Shown: positions 17,462 through 28,435 of the stretch, in pieces | Layout: every line of letters begins with the position of its first letter | Numbering within the stretch: position 1 is the stretch's first letter | Assembly (NCBI GenBank): GCA_036397455.1 | Contig: DASWIX010000079.1 | Coordinates: forward strand, 186,001 to 250,000 | DNA: 64,000 bases | Direction of reading: 5' to 3' | Source: JADFNB01 sp036397455 | GTDB taxonomy: Bacteria > Gemmatimonadota > Gemmatimonadetes > Gemmatimonadales > GWC2-71-9 | Notes under the pieces: generated by a model | Told to the model about the DNA's origin: nothing | The model's database searches: none | Seen by the model: only the letters and a program-made list of their open reading frames with translations | Program-made: the position numbers and the translations under genes

Positions 17462-18108
17462 AGGTCGCGCCGGAAGGCATCCCGTTTATCGCGATCGGGC
17501 TGGCCATGCTGTTCGCGCTGGTGGCCGTGGCGCAGGTGGCGGGCGGTGGATGGTGGTACGCCGCGCCGGCGGCCTGGACGCCGGTAGCAGTCTGGGTACC
17601 GCTGTTCTTTCGCAACCCGGCACGCCGCGGACCGCGGGGCGACCGGTTGATCATCGCGCCGGCTGATGGCCTGGTGGTGAGTGTGGCGACGGTTGACGAG
17701 TCCGATTTCATCGGGGGACCCGCCGTGCGGGTCTCGGTGTTCATGAATGTGTTCAACGTGCATGTCAATCGGGCACCGGTCTCCGGCACCGCGGCATACC
17801 GGCAGTACCGGCCGGGAGCGTTCCTGAACGCGTCGCTCGACAAGGCGAGCGAACGGAACGAGCAGATGTCGCTCGGGATCGAAGCGGGGGGACGCCGCGT
17901 GCTGCTGCGCCAGATCGCGGGTCTCATCGCGCGACGCATCGTCACCGACCCGCGCCAGGGGGATCCGGTGAGGCAGGGGGAACGCGTGGGACTGATTCGG
18001 TTCGGCTCGCGTGTGGACACGTTCTTTCCCCCAACCGCCACCGCGCGCGTCACGGTGGGCGAGCGGACGCGTGCCGGGATGACGGTGATCGCGGAGTGGG
18101 CCGAATGA
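17458..18108 (+). CDS. psd: Phosphatidylserine decarboxylase proenzyme, short (archaeal-type)
   Basis: Decarboxylates phosphatidylserine to phosphatidylethanolamine at the membrane. It has 216 residues, two N-terminal hydrophobic stretches (about 6-25 and 29-45) and then the decarboxylase core (MNVFNVHVNRAPVSG). The self-cleavage site that makes the pyruvoyl group is Gly183-Ser184 in LIRFGSRVD, the FGS form of the short PSD-A subfamily rather than LGST. The start is GTG 17458, overlapping purC. The next gene, pssA, makes its substrate, so the pair forms a PE-synthesis unit inserted in a purine operon. Confidence 0.93.
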   Translation: MKVAPEGIPFIAIGLAMLFALVAVAQVAGGGWWYAAPAAWTPVAVWVPLFFRNPARRGPRGDRLIIAPADGLVVSVATVDESDFIGGPAVRVSVFMNVFNVHVNRAPVSGTAAYRQYRPGAFLNASLDKASERNEQMSLGIEAGGRRVLLRQIAGLIARRIVTDPRQGDPVRQGERVGLIRFGSRVDTFFPPTATARVTVGERTRAGMTVIAEWAE

Positions 18109-18875
18109 CGCGCCGACGCGGGCGCGGCGTGCGGCAGGCCGTGGTGGTCGTTCCCAGCATCTTCACACTGGCGAACCTCTTCTTTGGCATCTGGTCGATC
18201 ATCCTGGCATCAAGCGGCGAGTTCTATCGCGCGAGCTGGTACATCGTGATCGCGGGGATTCTGGATACGCTCGACGGCCGCGTCGCGCGCATGAGCCAGA
18301 CCGGATCGCGGTTCGGCGCCGAGTTGGACTCGCTCGTCGACATCGTCAGCTTCGGCGTGGCGCCGGCCCTGCTGATCTACTACGTCATGTTCGCCTCGCA
18401 AGGCGGCTTCACCTGGGTGTTCTCCTACGCCTTCGTCGTCTGCGTGGCCCTCCGCCTGGCGCGATACAACGTCGGCGACGTGGGCCACGATCCGGCCGGG
18501 GAGTTTCAGGGGCTGCCGTCACCCGCCGCGGGCATGACCCTGGCGACCTACTTCCCGTTCACTCAGACCGAGTTCTACCAGGGACAGTTGACGGCCTTTC
18601 CCTGGTTGCAGCTTATCATCTTCCTGATCGTCGCGCTGAGCCTGGCGATGGTATCCGGCGTTCGGTACGCGCGACTCCCGGGGATCGGAGTCCGAACGAC
18701 CCGCGGATGGATCGGGCTGATGGTGATACTCACGGTGATTGCCTTCGGCGTTTGGGAACGCGACATATTCTTCTTCCCGCTTGGTCTGGCGTACCTGACC
18801 TATGGGTTGGGACGGCAGGTGGTCGTAGGGTTCCTGGCGCACGGGGATGTCCCGACATACCCGCAAGGAGAGTAG
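18105..18875 (+). CDS. pssA: CDP-diacylglycerol-serine O-phosphatidyltransferase
   Basis: Integral-membrane enzyme that makes phosphatidylserine from CDP-diacylglycerol and serine. The 256-residue product has about eight hydrophobic segments and the complete CDP-alcohol phosphatidyltransferase motif, beginning LDGRVARMSQTGSRFGAELD and ending SLVD, with all conserved aspartates. ATG 18105 overlaps the psd stop (ATGA). The TAG stop directly abuts the purS ATG, so purS translation is likely coupled. Confidence 0.95.
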   Translation: MTRRRGRGVRQAVVVVPSIFTLANLFFGIWSIILASSGEFYRASWYIVIAGILDTLDGRVARMSQTGSRFGAELDSLVDIVSFGVAPALLIYYVMFASQGGFTWVFSYAFVVCVALRLARYNVGDVGHDPAGEFQGLPSPAAGMTLATYFPFTQTEFYQGQLTAFPWLQLIIFLIVALSLAMVSGVRYARLPGIGVRTTRGWIGLMVILTVIAFGVWERDIFFFPLGLAYLTYGLGRQVVVGFLAHGDVPTYPQGE

Positions 18876-19133
18876 ATGGGACGGTATCTAATCGACGTCC
18901 GCGTGATGCCGAGAGAGCGGTTGCTCGATCCGCAGGGAAACGCGGTACATCATGCCCTGGCGGCACTGGGATTCGACGAGGTCGCGGAGGTGCGCATCGG
19001 GAAGTCGCTGTCGCTCGCGGTCGACGCGCCCGATGCCGCCAGTGCCGCGGAGCGCGCCAACGTCATGTGTGAACGCCTGCTCGCCAACCCGGTGACGGAG
19101 GACTACGTCGTCGTGGTGGAGGGCGAAGCGTGA
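18876..19133 (+). CDS. purS: Phosphoribosylformylglycinamidine synthase subunit PurS
   Basis: Small (85 residues) structural subunit of the three-part FGAM synthase. It bridges PurQ, which releases ammonia, and PurL. Family features are the opening YLIDVRVMPRERLLDPQG, AVHHALAALGFDEV and VRIGKSLSLAVDA, plus a C-terminal MCERLLANPVTEDYVV. It abuts pssA and overlaps purQ (GTGA). The presence of purS predicts the small PurL type, which is what follows. Confidence 0.94.
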   Translation: MGRYLIDVRVMPRERLLDPQGNAVHHALAALGFDEVAEVRIGKSLSLAVDAPDAASAAERANVMCERLLANPVTEDYVVVVEGEA

Positions 19134-19813
19134 CCCGCGTGGCTGTCGTGCGGTTCCCCGGATCGAACTGCGATTTCGACGCGCTACGCGCCGCGCAACG
19201 CGCCGGCGCCGACGCGTACTTCGTTTGGCACCGGGACAACGACCTCGATCGTGCCGATGCGGTGATCCTCCCCGGTGGGTTTGCGTACGGCGACTACTTG
19301 CGGGCCGGCGCGATTGCGCGGTTCAGCCCGGTCATGGATGCGGTCGCGGCGCATGCCGAGGCGGGCGGGCCCGTGCTCGGGATTTGCAACGGGTTCCAGG
19401 TTCTGTGCGAGGCCGGTCTCCTGCCGGGGGCGCTGATGCGCAACGCGGGCCAACGGTTCGTGTCACGCCCGGTGGACGTGCGCATTGAAGGCGTCGAGAC
19501 CCCCTTCACGGCATCCTACGAGAAAGGTGCTATTATTCGTGTTCCCATTGCCCACGGCGAGGGACGCTATGTGGCAACCGAGGCGGTCGTACGCGAACTC
19601 GAAGCCGACCGGCGCGTCATCTTGCGATACCTGGAGAACCCCAATGGGTCGATCGGGAACATCGCGGGAATCGTGAACCGTGGTGGGAATGTGGTGGGGA
19701 TGATGCCGCACCCGGAACGCGCGGCGGACCCGCTGGTTGGAGCCTCCGCCGGCCACGGGGTCTTCGCCTCGATGATGACGAGTCTCGAACGCCTGAAGCA
19801 GGGCATCGCATGA
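19130..19813 (+). CDS. purQ: Phosphoribosylformylglycinamidine synthase subunit PurQ (glutaminase)
   Basis: Class I glutamine amidotransferase that hydrolyses glutamine and channels ammonia to PurL. The 227-residue product contains VILPGGFAYGDYLRAGAIAR, the nucleophile cysteine in LGICNGFQVLCEAG, and the His/Glu pair in GMMPHPERAADP. The start is GTG 19130 overlapping purS. Its stop overlaps an 18-codon mini-ORF that leads to the zinc-ribbon gene before purL. Confidence 0.95.
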   Translation: MTRVAVVRFPGSNCDFDALRAAQRAGADAYFVWHRDNDLDRADAVILPGGFAYGDYLRAGAIARFSPVMDAVAAHAEAGGPVLGICNGFQVLCEAGLLPGALMRNAGQRFVSRPVDVRIEGVETPFTASYEKGAIIRVPIAHGEGRYVATEAVVRELEADRRVILRYLENPNGSIGNIAGIVNRGGNVVGMMPHPERAADPLVGASAGHGVFASMMTSLERLKQGIA

Positions 19814-19866
19814 GCAGGGAGATGTCTATCCTCAACCGAGCCGCGTGGCGGCGGGGCCTCCGATGA
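19810..19866 (+). CDS. 18-codon mini-ORF bridging purQ and the zinc-ribbon gene
   Basis: ATG at 19810 overlaps the purQ TGA. The ORF encodes MSREMSILNRAAWRRGLR and ends in a TGA that overlaps the ATG of the zinc-ribbon gene. Both junctions are ATGA. The peptide is basic and has no recognisable family. The frame may exist only to carry ribosomes across the 49-bp gap (termination-reinitiation coupling), or it may be chance. Confidence 0.3.
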   Translation: MSREMSILNRAAWRRGLR

Positions 19867-20183
19867 CCGACAAGCCCAGTCGTAACGAAGAGGAATATTT
19901 CGCGCGCCAGCACGCCGAACAGCTCAAGGCCCGGCGCGCGGAGGCGGCCGCGGAAGCGGCACGGAAAGAGCGGGCGGCGCACCACATGAAGTGCCCTAAG
20001 TGCGGTGCCAACCTCCATGCGGAGGTATACCACACGATCCACGTGGACCGCTGCGAAGAGTGCCAAGGGCTCTGGTTCGACGCCGGTGAGGCGGAACTCC
20101 TCATCAAGGCAAACGAGGCGCATGGTGTCGGCGGCATCTTCCGATCGATCGTGCGGGGCGTCCGGGGGAAGACCGCGGAATGA
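19863..20183 (+). CDS. Small TFIIB-type zinc-ribbon protein
   Basis: A 106-residue protein with a charged, probably coiled-coil N-terminus (about residues 8-40: many Glu, Ala and Arg). A zinc ribbon follows, with MKCPKCGANL and then DRCEECQGLWFD, giving a CxxC...CxxC metal site typical of the zf-TFIIB domain. The C-terminus is basic. It overlaps purL (ATGA), so it is expressed with the FGAM synthase subunits, but its role is unknown. Such proteins occur scattered in many bacteria. Confidence 0.8.
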   Translation: MTDKPSRNEEEYFARQHAEQLKARRAEAAAEAARKERAAHHMKCPKCGANLHAEVYHTIHVDRCEECQGLWFDAGEAELLIKANEAHGVGGIFRSIVRGVRGKTAE

Positions 20184-22456
20184 CCCGGTCCCGGGTCGAG
20201 CCGTTTCCCGGCGATCCGGCTGTCACCCCGGCGATGGTCTCAGAGCACGGCCTGACCCCAGTGGAGTTCGGCCTGATTCGCCGGATGCTCGGGCGCGATC
20301 CCACGTTCACCGAGCTTGGCATCTTCTCGGCACTGTGGAGCGAGCACTGCTCCTACAAACACTCGAAACCGATCCTCCGGCAGTTCCCCGTCGAAGGCAC
20401 GCACGTCCTCCAGGGGCCCGGCGAGAACGCGGGCGTGCTGTCCCTCGGCGACGGGTGGGCGGTGGCCTTCAAGATCGAGTCGCACAATCACCCCTCCGCC
20501 GTCGAGCCGTACCAGGGCGCCGCGACCGGCGTGGGCGGCATTCTCCGCGACGTGTTCACGATGGGCGCGCGACCCGTCGCGCTGCTCAACAGCCTGCGTT
20601 TCGGCCGGCTGGACGAGCGCCGCAACCGGTATCTCTTGGGCGGCGTCGTGCGCGGCATCGGCGACTACGGCAATTGCATGGGCGTCCCGACGGTCGGTGG
20701 TGAAATCGCCTTTGCCCCGGCGTACAGCGGCAACCCGCTGGTCAATGCGATGTGCGTGGGGGTGCTGCGGGAGGAGCAGTTGATCCGAGCCACCGCGTCC
20801 GGCGAAGGGAATGTGCTCGTCGCCGTCGGCGCACGGACGGGACGGGACGGCATTCATGGCGCCTCGTTCGCCTCGGAGGAACTGACCGCGCAGAGTGAAG
20901 CGCGCCGACCGCAGGTGCAGGTTGGCGATCCCTTCACCGAAAAACTGCTGCTCGAAGCGAGTCTCGAGCTGATCGCGTCCGGGCACATCGTCGGCATTCA
21001 GGACATGGGCGCGGCGGGACTGACGTCATCGTCGGCGGAGATGGCGGTGCGTGGTGGGGTCGGCGTCGAGATCGACACCGCGCGGGTGCCGACGCGCGAG
21101 CCGGGCATGACGCCGTACGAGATCCTGCTCTCGGAGTCACAGGAGCGGATGCTTGTGGTGGTGCTGCAGGATCGGGTCGATGCGGTCGTCCGCATCGCCG
21201 CCACATGGGAACTCGAAGCGGTTCCGATCGGCCACGTGACCGGCGACGGGATGTACCGGGTGCGGCACGGGACGCGGGTGGTCGCCGAGATTCCCGGCGG
21301 GCCGCTGATCGACGACTGCCCGACCTACGCCCCGGAAGCGACCGAAGCGGCCGAGGCGGTCGTGCGCCGGGGCCTGCCCGCCCCGCGGGCCGCCGTGGCA
21401 CCGTGCGAGGCGCTGCTCGCGCTGATCGGTACGCCCGACATCGCATCCAAGTGGTGGATCTACGAGCAGTACGATTCGACCGTCCAGGCGGGCACCGCCC
21501 TCGGGCCGGGCGGCGACGCCGCGGTGATCCTCGTGCCGGGTACCCATCGCGGCATCGCGGTCGCTACCGACTGCAATGCGCGGTTCGTGTTGTTGGATCC
21601 GTACGAAGGAGGGAAAGCCGCCGTGGCCGAGGCGGCCCGCAACGTCGCATGCACCGGCGCCCGACCGATCGGCATCACCAACTGTCTCAATTTCGGGAAT
21701 CCGGAGCGGCCGGAAATCTTCTTCCAGTTCCGCGAAGCGTGTCGCGGGATCGGCGATGCGTGCCGGGCGTTCGAGACACCCGTGACCGGCGGCAACGTGT
21801 CCTTCTATAATGAAAGTCCGACCGGGGCCGTCGACCCAACGCCGGTCATCGGGATGGTCGGCCTGCTGCCCGATGTGTCGAAAGCGGTGCCGTCGGCGTT
21901 TCAAGCGGAAGGCGACCATGTGCTGTTGCTCGGGACCTCCGCGGGACACCTCGGCGGCTCGGCGTACTGGGCGTTGGTGCTGGATCACGTCGGCGGTGCA
22001 CCCCCTCCCGTGGACCTACCGGCCGAACGACGACTGATCGATCTGCTCGTGTACCTGGCCGATGAACGCCTGCTGCGGAGTGCGCACGACCTGTCCGAGG
22101 GAGGGTTGGCGACCGCGCTTGTCGAGGCGGCGGTCGGCTCGGTCTACGGAGAGGATGGATTCGGCGCGACGCTGGACCTGCGCCCGGTAGGGCCGGAGCG
22201 GGCCGATGCGATCCTGTTCGGGGAGGACCACGGACGCGCGCTGATCAGCGTGGCGCCGGCTGCGCGCGACCGCGCCTACGCGCTCGCCGAGGCGGCCGGT
22301 GTGCGTGTGGTCGAGTTGGGCCGCGTGACGTCGGCGAGTGGTGACATCGCATTGACGTTGCCCGACACCACGTGCCGGTACACCGCCCGGGAACTGCGCG
22401 ACACGTTCTTTGGCGCCCTGCCGGCGGCGATGCAGACCCCCGCCATGGGAGGATAG
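20180..22456 (+). CDS. purL: Phosphoribosylformylglycinamidine synthase subunit PurL
   Basis: ATP-dependent synthetase that converts FGAR plus ammonia to FGAM. At 758 residues it is of the small, PurS/PurQ-dependent type. Motifs include FSALWSEHCSYKHSKP (nucleotide-site histidine), KIESHNHPSAVEPYQGAATG, MGARPVALLNSLRFG, GGNVSFYNES, and SAHDLSEGGLATALVEA in the C-terminal half. ATG 20180 overlaps the zinc-ribbon gene. purF begins 4 bp after the stop. Confidence 0.96.
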   Translation: MTRSRVEPFPGDPAVTPAMVSEHGLTPVEFGLIRRMLGRDPTFTELGIFSALWSEHCSYKHSKPILRQFPVEGTHVLQGPGENAGVLSLGDGWAVAFKIESHNHPSAVEPYQGAATGVGGILRDVFTMGARPVALLNSLRFGRLDERRNRYLLGGVVRGIGDYGNCMGVPTVGGEIAFAPAYSGNPLVNAMCVGVLREEQLIRATASGEGNVLVAVGARTGRDGIHGASFASEELTAQSEARRPQVQVGDPFTEKLLLEASLELIASGHIVGIQDMGAAGLTSSSAEMAVRGGVGVEIDTARVPTREPGMTPYEILLSESQERMLVVVLQDRVDAVVRIAATWELEAVPIGHVTGDGMYRVRHGTRVVAEIPGGPLIDDCPTYAPEATEAAEAVVRRGLPAPRAAVAPCEALLALIGTPDIASKWWIYEQYDSTVQAGTALGPGGDAAVILVPGTHRGIAVATDCNARFVLLDPYEGGKAAVAEAARNVACTGARPIGITNCLNFGNPERPEIFFQFREACRGIGDACRAFETPVTGGNVSFYNESPTGAVDPTPVIGMVGLLPDVSKAVPSAFQAEGDHVLLLGTSAGHLGGSAYWALVLDHVGGAPPPVDLPAERRLIDLLVYLADERLLRSAHDLSEGGLATALVEAAVGSVYGEDGFGATLDLRPVGPERADAILFGEDHGRALISVAPAARDRAYALAEAAGVRVVELGRVTSASGDIALTLPDTTCRYTARELRDTFFGALPAAMQTPAMGG

Positions 22457-22460
22457 CGAC

Positions 22461-23855
22461 GTGTGCGGCATTTTCGGTGTGTCGGGCGTCCCGGACGCGG
22501 CACAGCTCGCCTATCTCGGGCTGTACGCCCTTCAGCACCGCGGGCAGGAATCGTCCGGCATCGTCGCGATCGACGAGTCCGGTCGGGCGCATTCGCACCG
22601 CGGCATGGGGTTGGTGCATGAGGTGTTCGAACCGGAACGTTTGCGCCACTTGCCGGGCGACGTGGCGGTCGCCCACACGCGGTACTCGACGACCGGCAGT
22701 TCGGTCCTCGCGAACGCCCAACCGGGTCTGGTCGAATACCACGGCGGGCCGCTCGCGCTGGCGCATAACGGCAACCTGACCAATGCGCGGGAGATTCGCG
22801 ACGATCTGGTGAAACAGGGCTCGATCTTCCAGTCGTCGTCGGACTCGGAAGTCCTGGTGCACCTGATCGCCCGCTCGGACGCGCGGGTGTTCGAGGACCA
22901 GGTGCGCGACGCGCTGGAGCGGGTGGAGGGCGCATACACGTTGATCCTCGCCGTCGGGCGCACGCTCCACGCGATCGTCGATCCACGGGGGTTCCGACCG
23001 CTGGTGATCGGGAAGCTCGGTGCCGGCCACATTCTCGCCTCCGAGACGTGCGCGCTCGATATCGTCGGGGCGACGCCGGTACGCGAACTCGAGCCGGGCG
23101 CATGGGTCAAGATCGAGGACGGGGAACTGCGCGAGGTCGCCACGCTCGCGGCCCAACCGGCACGTCGCTGCATCTTCGAACTCGTCTACTTTTCCCGTCC
23201 GGACAGCCGGGTGTTCCATCAATCCGTGGACGGCGTTCGCCGTGAACTCGGACGCCGGCTCGCACGAGAGCACCCCGCGCCCGGCGCCGACTGCGTGTTT
23301 TCCGTTCCGGATTCGGCCAACGCGATGGCGCTCGGTTTCGCCGAGGAAAGCGGACTCAAACTCGAGAACGGCCTCATTCGGAATCACTACGTCGGCCGCA
23401 CGTTCATCCATCCGGGCCAGGCCACGCGGGTTGCCAAGGTGCGAATCAAGTTCAACCCGGTCCAGGAAGTCATCGCCGGGAAGAGTTGCGTCGTGGTTGA
23501 TGATTCGTTGGTCCGTGGCACGACGTCGAAGGAGCTGGTCAGCATGCTGCGACAGGCCGGCGCACGGCAGGTGCATTTCCGGCTCGCGTCGCCTCCCATC
23601 ACCGGTCCGTGCTACTACGGAATCGACACACCCACCCGGAGCGAACTCATCGCGTCGTCCCATTCCGTCGCGGAAATCGCCGCCCACCTGGGCGTCGATT
23701 CGCTCGGCTATCTCTCGCTGGACGGCCTCACCGACTCGGTGTCCAGCCACACCACCTACTGCGATGCGTGTTTTTCCGGGGCGTATCCGACCGGCCGTCC
23801 CGGTCCGGCGGGTGCGCATCACGACAGTAGCCCGCAACCCGCTGCCGCCACCTGA
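22461..23855 (+). CDS. purF: Amidophosphoribosyltransferase
   Basis: First committed step of purine synthesis: PRPP plus glutamine to phosphoribosylamine. The GTG at 22461 follows GGGAGG by about 8 nt and places the nucleophilic Cys at position 2 (CGIFGVSG), so no propeptide is needed. Also visible are LQHRGQESSGI, the PRPP-binding VVVDDSLVRGTTSKE, and iron-sulfur-type cysteines in RRCIFELVYF and the C-terminal YCDACFSG. This indicates the 4Fe-4S form known from Bacillus. The open frame upstream of 22461 is inside purL. Confidence 0.95.
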   Translation: MCGIFGVSGVPDAAQLAYLGLYALQHRGQESSGIVAIDESGRAHSHRGMGLVHEVFEPERLRHLPGDVAVAHTRYSTTGSSVLANAQPGLVEYHGGPLALAHNGNLTNAREIRDDLVKQGSIFQSSSDSEVLVHLIARSDARVFEDQVRDALERVEGAYTLILAVGRTLHAIVDPRGFRPLVIGKLGAGHILASETCALDIVGATPVRELEPGAWVKIEDGELREVATLAAQPARRCIFELVYFSRPDSRVFHQSVDGVRRELGRRLAREHPAPGADCVFSVPDSANAMALGFAEESGLKLENGLIRNHYVGRTFIHPGQATRVAKVRIKFNPVQEVIAGKSCVVVDDSLVRGTTSKELVSMLRQAGARQVHFRLASPPITGPCYYGIDTPTRSELIASSHSVAEIAAHLGVDSLGYLSLDGLTDSVSSHTTYCDACFSGAYPTGRPGPAGAHHDSSPQPAAAT

Positions 23856-23860
23856 CCACT

Positions 23861-26490
<2,630 letters not shown>

Positions 26491-26494
<4 letters not shown>

Positions 26495-27141
26495 CGCCGG
26501 TCACCCGACAGCCACAGCCGCGCCCGGCGGGCCGCCTGCCACAACGCGGAGTCGGCGCCGGACCCTTCGAGTTCGTCGAGCGGGCACCATCGCCACGGGT
26601 GCTCCGACCCGGCAAGCGGCCCCGCCCGCCCGGCCACGAACGCGAACATGAGGTCGTGGTGCAGGTGCGCCGGCTCGCGGTCCGACACGGGAATCTCGTG
26701 CACGTCCACCCCAACCAGCATCCCCGAACCGTTCGGCACCACGCCGGTTTCCTCACGCACTTCCCGCTGCGCGGCCGCGAGGATGTCGGCATCTCCGGGC
26801 TCGATGTGCCCTCCCGGTTGGAGCCAGCGATCGAGCGTGGGGTGCAGCACGAGCAGCGCCCGTGCCAGGTCGGGGGCCAGCACCAGGCCGCTCGCGGTCA
26901 CGTGTCCCGGCGCATAACTCCCGCGGTCGAGCGGCATGGGATGCGTCCGCAACAACGTGAGCACGAGGTTACGGCTCCGCCGCCCTCGTCGGTCGAGATC
27001 GGGCACAAACCGCTCAACCAGTTGTATCGCATCCGCTACGCGTTTCGCCATAGCCCCTTCCACACGGGCTTCGAGGGTAACGCGTCCGACGCGAGTCGGG
27101 AAGCGGGGTACCACCACTCCCGCCCGTCGCTCAGATTTCAT
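26491..27141 (-). CDS. Nudix hydrolase
   Basis: A 216-residue protein with a C-terminal Nudix fold. The box GGHIEPGDADILAAAQREV continues REETGV. It has the one-residue-longer GHxxPGD...REVxEETG variant common in many Nudix families, with the catalytic glutamates intact. The N-terminal 75 residues are helical and basic and unassigned. It probably hydrolyses a nucleoside diphosphate-linked compound; the substrate is not predictable. ATG 27141 is preferred over the GTG at 27156 because AGAGGA lies 6-7 nt upstream of it. It is divergent from the glycosyltransferase gene with a 20-bp gap. Confidence 0.85.
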
Positions 27142-27161
27142 CGCCGTTCCTCTCACGGGAT

Positions 27162-28268
27162 GTGATAAAGGGCATGCTCGAGGTGGTGTTGTGGACCGCG
27201 TACGGCATCATGGGCGGGATCCTCGCCGCCAACGTGCGCTACCTCAACCGGCGCCGCGGCCTCCGAGGCACCTTTCCGGCCGATCGCCTCGTTTCGATTC
27301 TGATCCCCGCGCGCAATGAAGAGCGGAACCTCACACGCCTGCTTCCCACGATTCTCGATCAGGTTGGGGTCCACTTCGAGGTCATCGTGTACGACGACGA
27401 CTCGAATGACGGGACCGCTCGGGTCGTCGCGGACTACGACGATGCGCGTGTGCGGCTGATTCGCGGTTCCGGACCGCCGGCGGGATGGGTGGGGAAGGTC
27501 CATGCGCTGTACCAGGCCAGCCGCATCGCTCGCGGGCAGACGCTTCTCTTTCTGGACGCGGACACCGCGTTCAAGCACCCGGCCGCGCTCGCCGAAATGC
27601 TCGGGCGGTTCGCCGCCCTCCCCCCGCGGGCGGTACTCACCGGGCTGCTGGATTTCCGGGGTGGCGGTCGCATCCTGGTCAGCGCCATTCCCCACGCGCT
27701 GCTGCTGAGCCTCCCACTCCCCTTGATCGGCCGGATCCGGACCCGATTCCTGGGTGCGCTCAATGGCCAGTGCTGGATGACGACCGCTGCGCTGTACCGC
27801 GAATGGGAACCACACCGAACCCATCCGGATGAGGTGCTGGAGGACATCCGGATCGGTCAGTACTTCGCGGCCCACGGGATCGCCACGCACTTTGCCCCGC
27901 TCAACCGCGACCTCGAGGTCTGGATGTATCGTGACTTCAGCGCGGCGTGGAGGGGGTTCCTCAAGAATACGTACCCGCTGATGGGCGGCCGGCCGATCCC
28001 GTTTCTTGGATTCAACCTCTGGTTCGCGTTTTGTTGGGTGGCCGCCCCGTGGCTCGCCTGGCCCTTCCTGGTGCCGATGTACCTGACCAAGTTGGCCGCC
28101 GACCGGGTGGCAGGCCTCCCGCTCCACCTGTCCGCGTTCGCCCCCCTCACCTTCCTGCTGACTTGGTTCCTCCAGCTTCACTCCGCCTTCTGCCATCTCT
28201 CCGGTCGCGTCCAATGGAAGGGTCGAAACGTCGCATCTGCGCGTCCGAAACTTGCGAGCCCTCGCTAG
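27162..28268 (+). CDS. Family 2 glycosyltransferase, CruC-like membrane enzyme
   Basis: A 368-residue GT-A enzyme anchored by an N-terminal segment (about 5-22) and three C-terminal hydrophobic segments. SILIPARNEERNL, VIVYDDDSNDGT, LFLDADTAF and EVLEDIRIGQYF give the nucleotide-sugar site, DxD and acceptor motifs. The QCWMTTAALYR and long C-terminal membrane region resemble carotenoid (hydroxychlorobactene-type) glucosyltransferases. That substrate is an inference and no carotenoid genes are nearby. The start is GTG 27162 or ATG 27174. Confidence 0.75.
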   Translation: MIKGMLEVVLWTAYGIMGGILAANVRYLNRRRGLRGTFPADRLVSILIPARNEERNLTRLLPTILDQVGVHFEVIVYDDDSNDGTARVVADYDDARVRLIRGSGPPAGWVGKVHALYQASRIARGQTLLFLDADTAFKHPAALAEMLGRFAALPPRAVLTGLLDFRGGGRILVSAIPHALLLSLPLPLIGRIRTRFLGALNGQCWMTTAALYREWEPHRTHPDEVLEDIRIGQYFAAHGIATHFAPLNRDLEVWMYRDFSAAWRGFLKNTYPLMGGRPIPFLGFNLWFAFCWVAAPWLAWPFLVPMYLTKLAADRVAGLPLHLSAFAPLTFLLTWFLQLHSAFCHLSGRVQWKGRNVASARPKLASPR

Positions 28269-28435
28269 ATGTTTTCCACATCGCCGATCACCTTGCGTAG
28301 TGGATGACCTGTTGAAAACAGATCGCGATCGTCATGTAACTGCAAGATAATTCAATGAATTAGCAATGTTGATCTAAGGTATGTTGATATGTTGGACTTC
28401 AGTATCCACATCGTGTTCGAGCCGTCTGCGCACCG
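28269..28435. promoter_or_regulatory. AT-rich intergenic island with palindromes and DnaA-box-like sites
   Basis: This 167-bp stretch is far more AT-rich than its surroundings. It holds TTTTCCACA (28272-28280) and GTATCCACA (28402-28410), each one base from the E. coli DnaA box TTATCCACA. It also holds two inverted repeats, CTGTTgaaAACAG (28309-28321) and TAATTCaatGAATTA (28348-28362), and ATGTTGAT at 28366 and 28381 followed by a third partial copy at 28389. It presumably contains the mtgA promoter, although no clear -35/-10 pair is visible. A replication role is speculative. Confidence 0.4.

Noticed and set aside
28269..28435. Chromosomal replication origin
   Set aside because: dnaA, dnaN and typical origin neighbours are absent and only two imperfect DnaA boxes are present; kept only as a low-interest observation.
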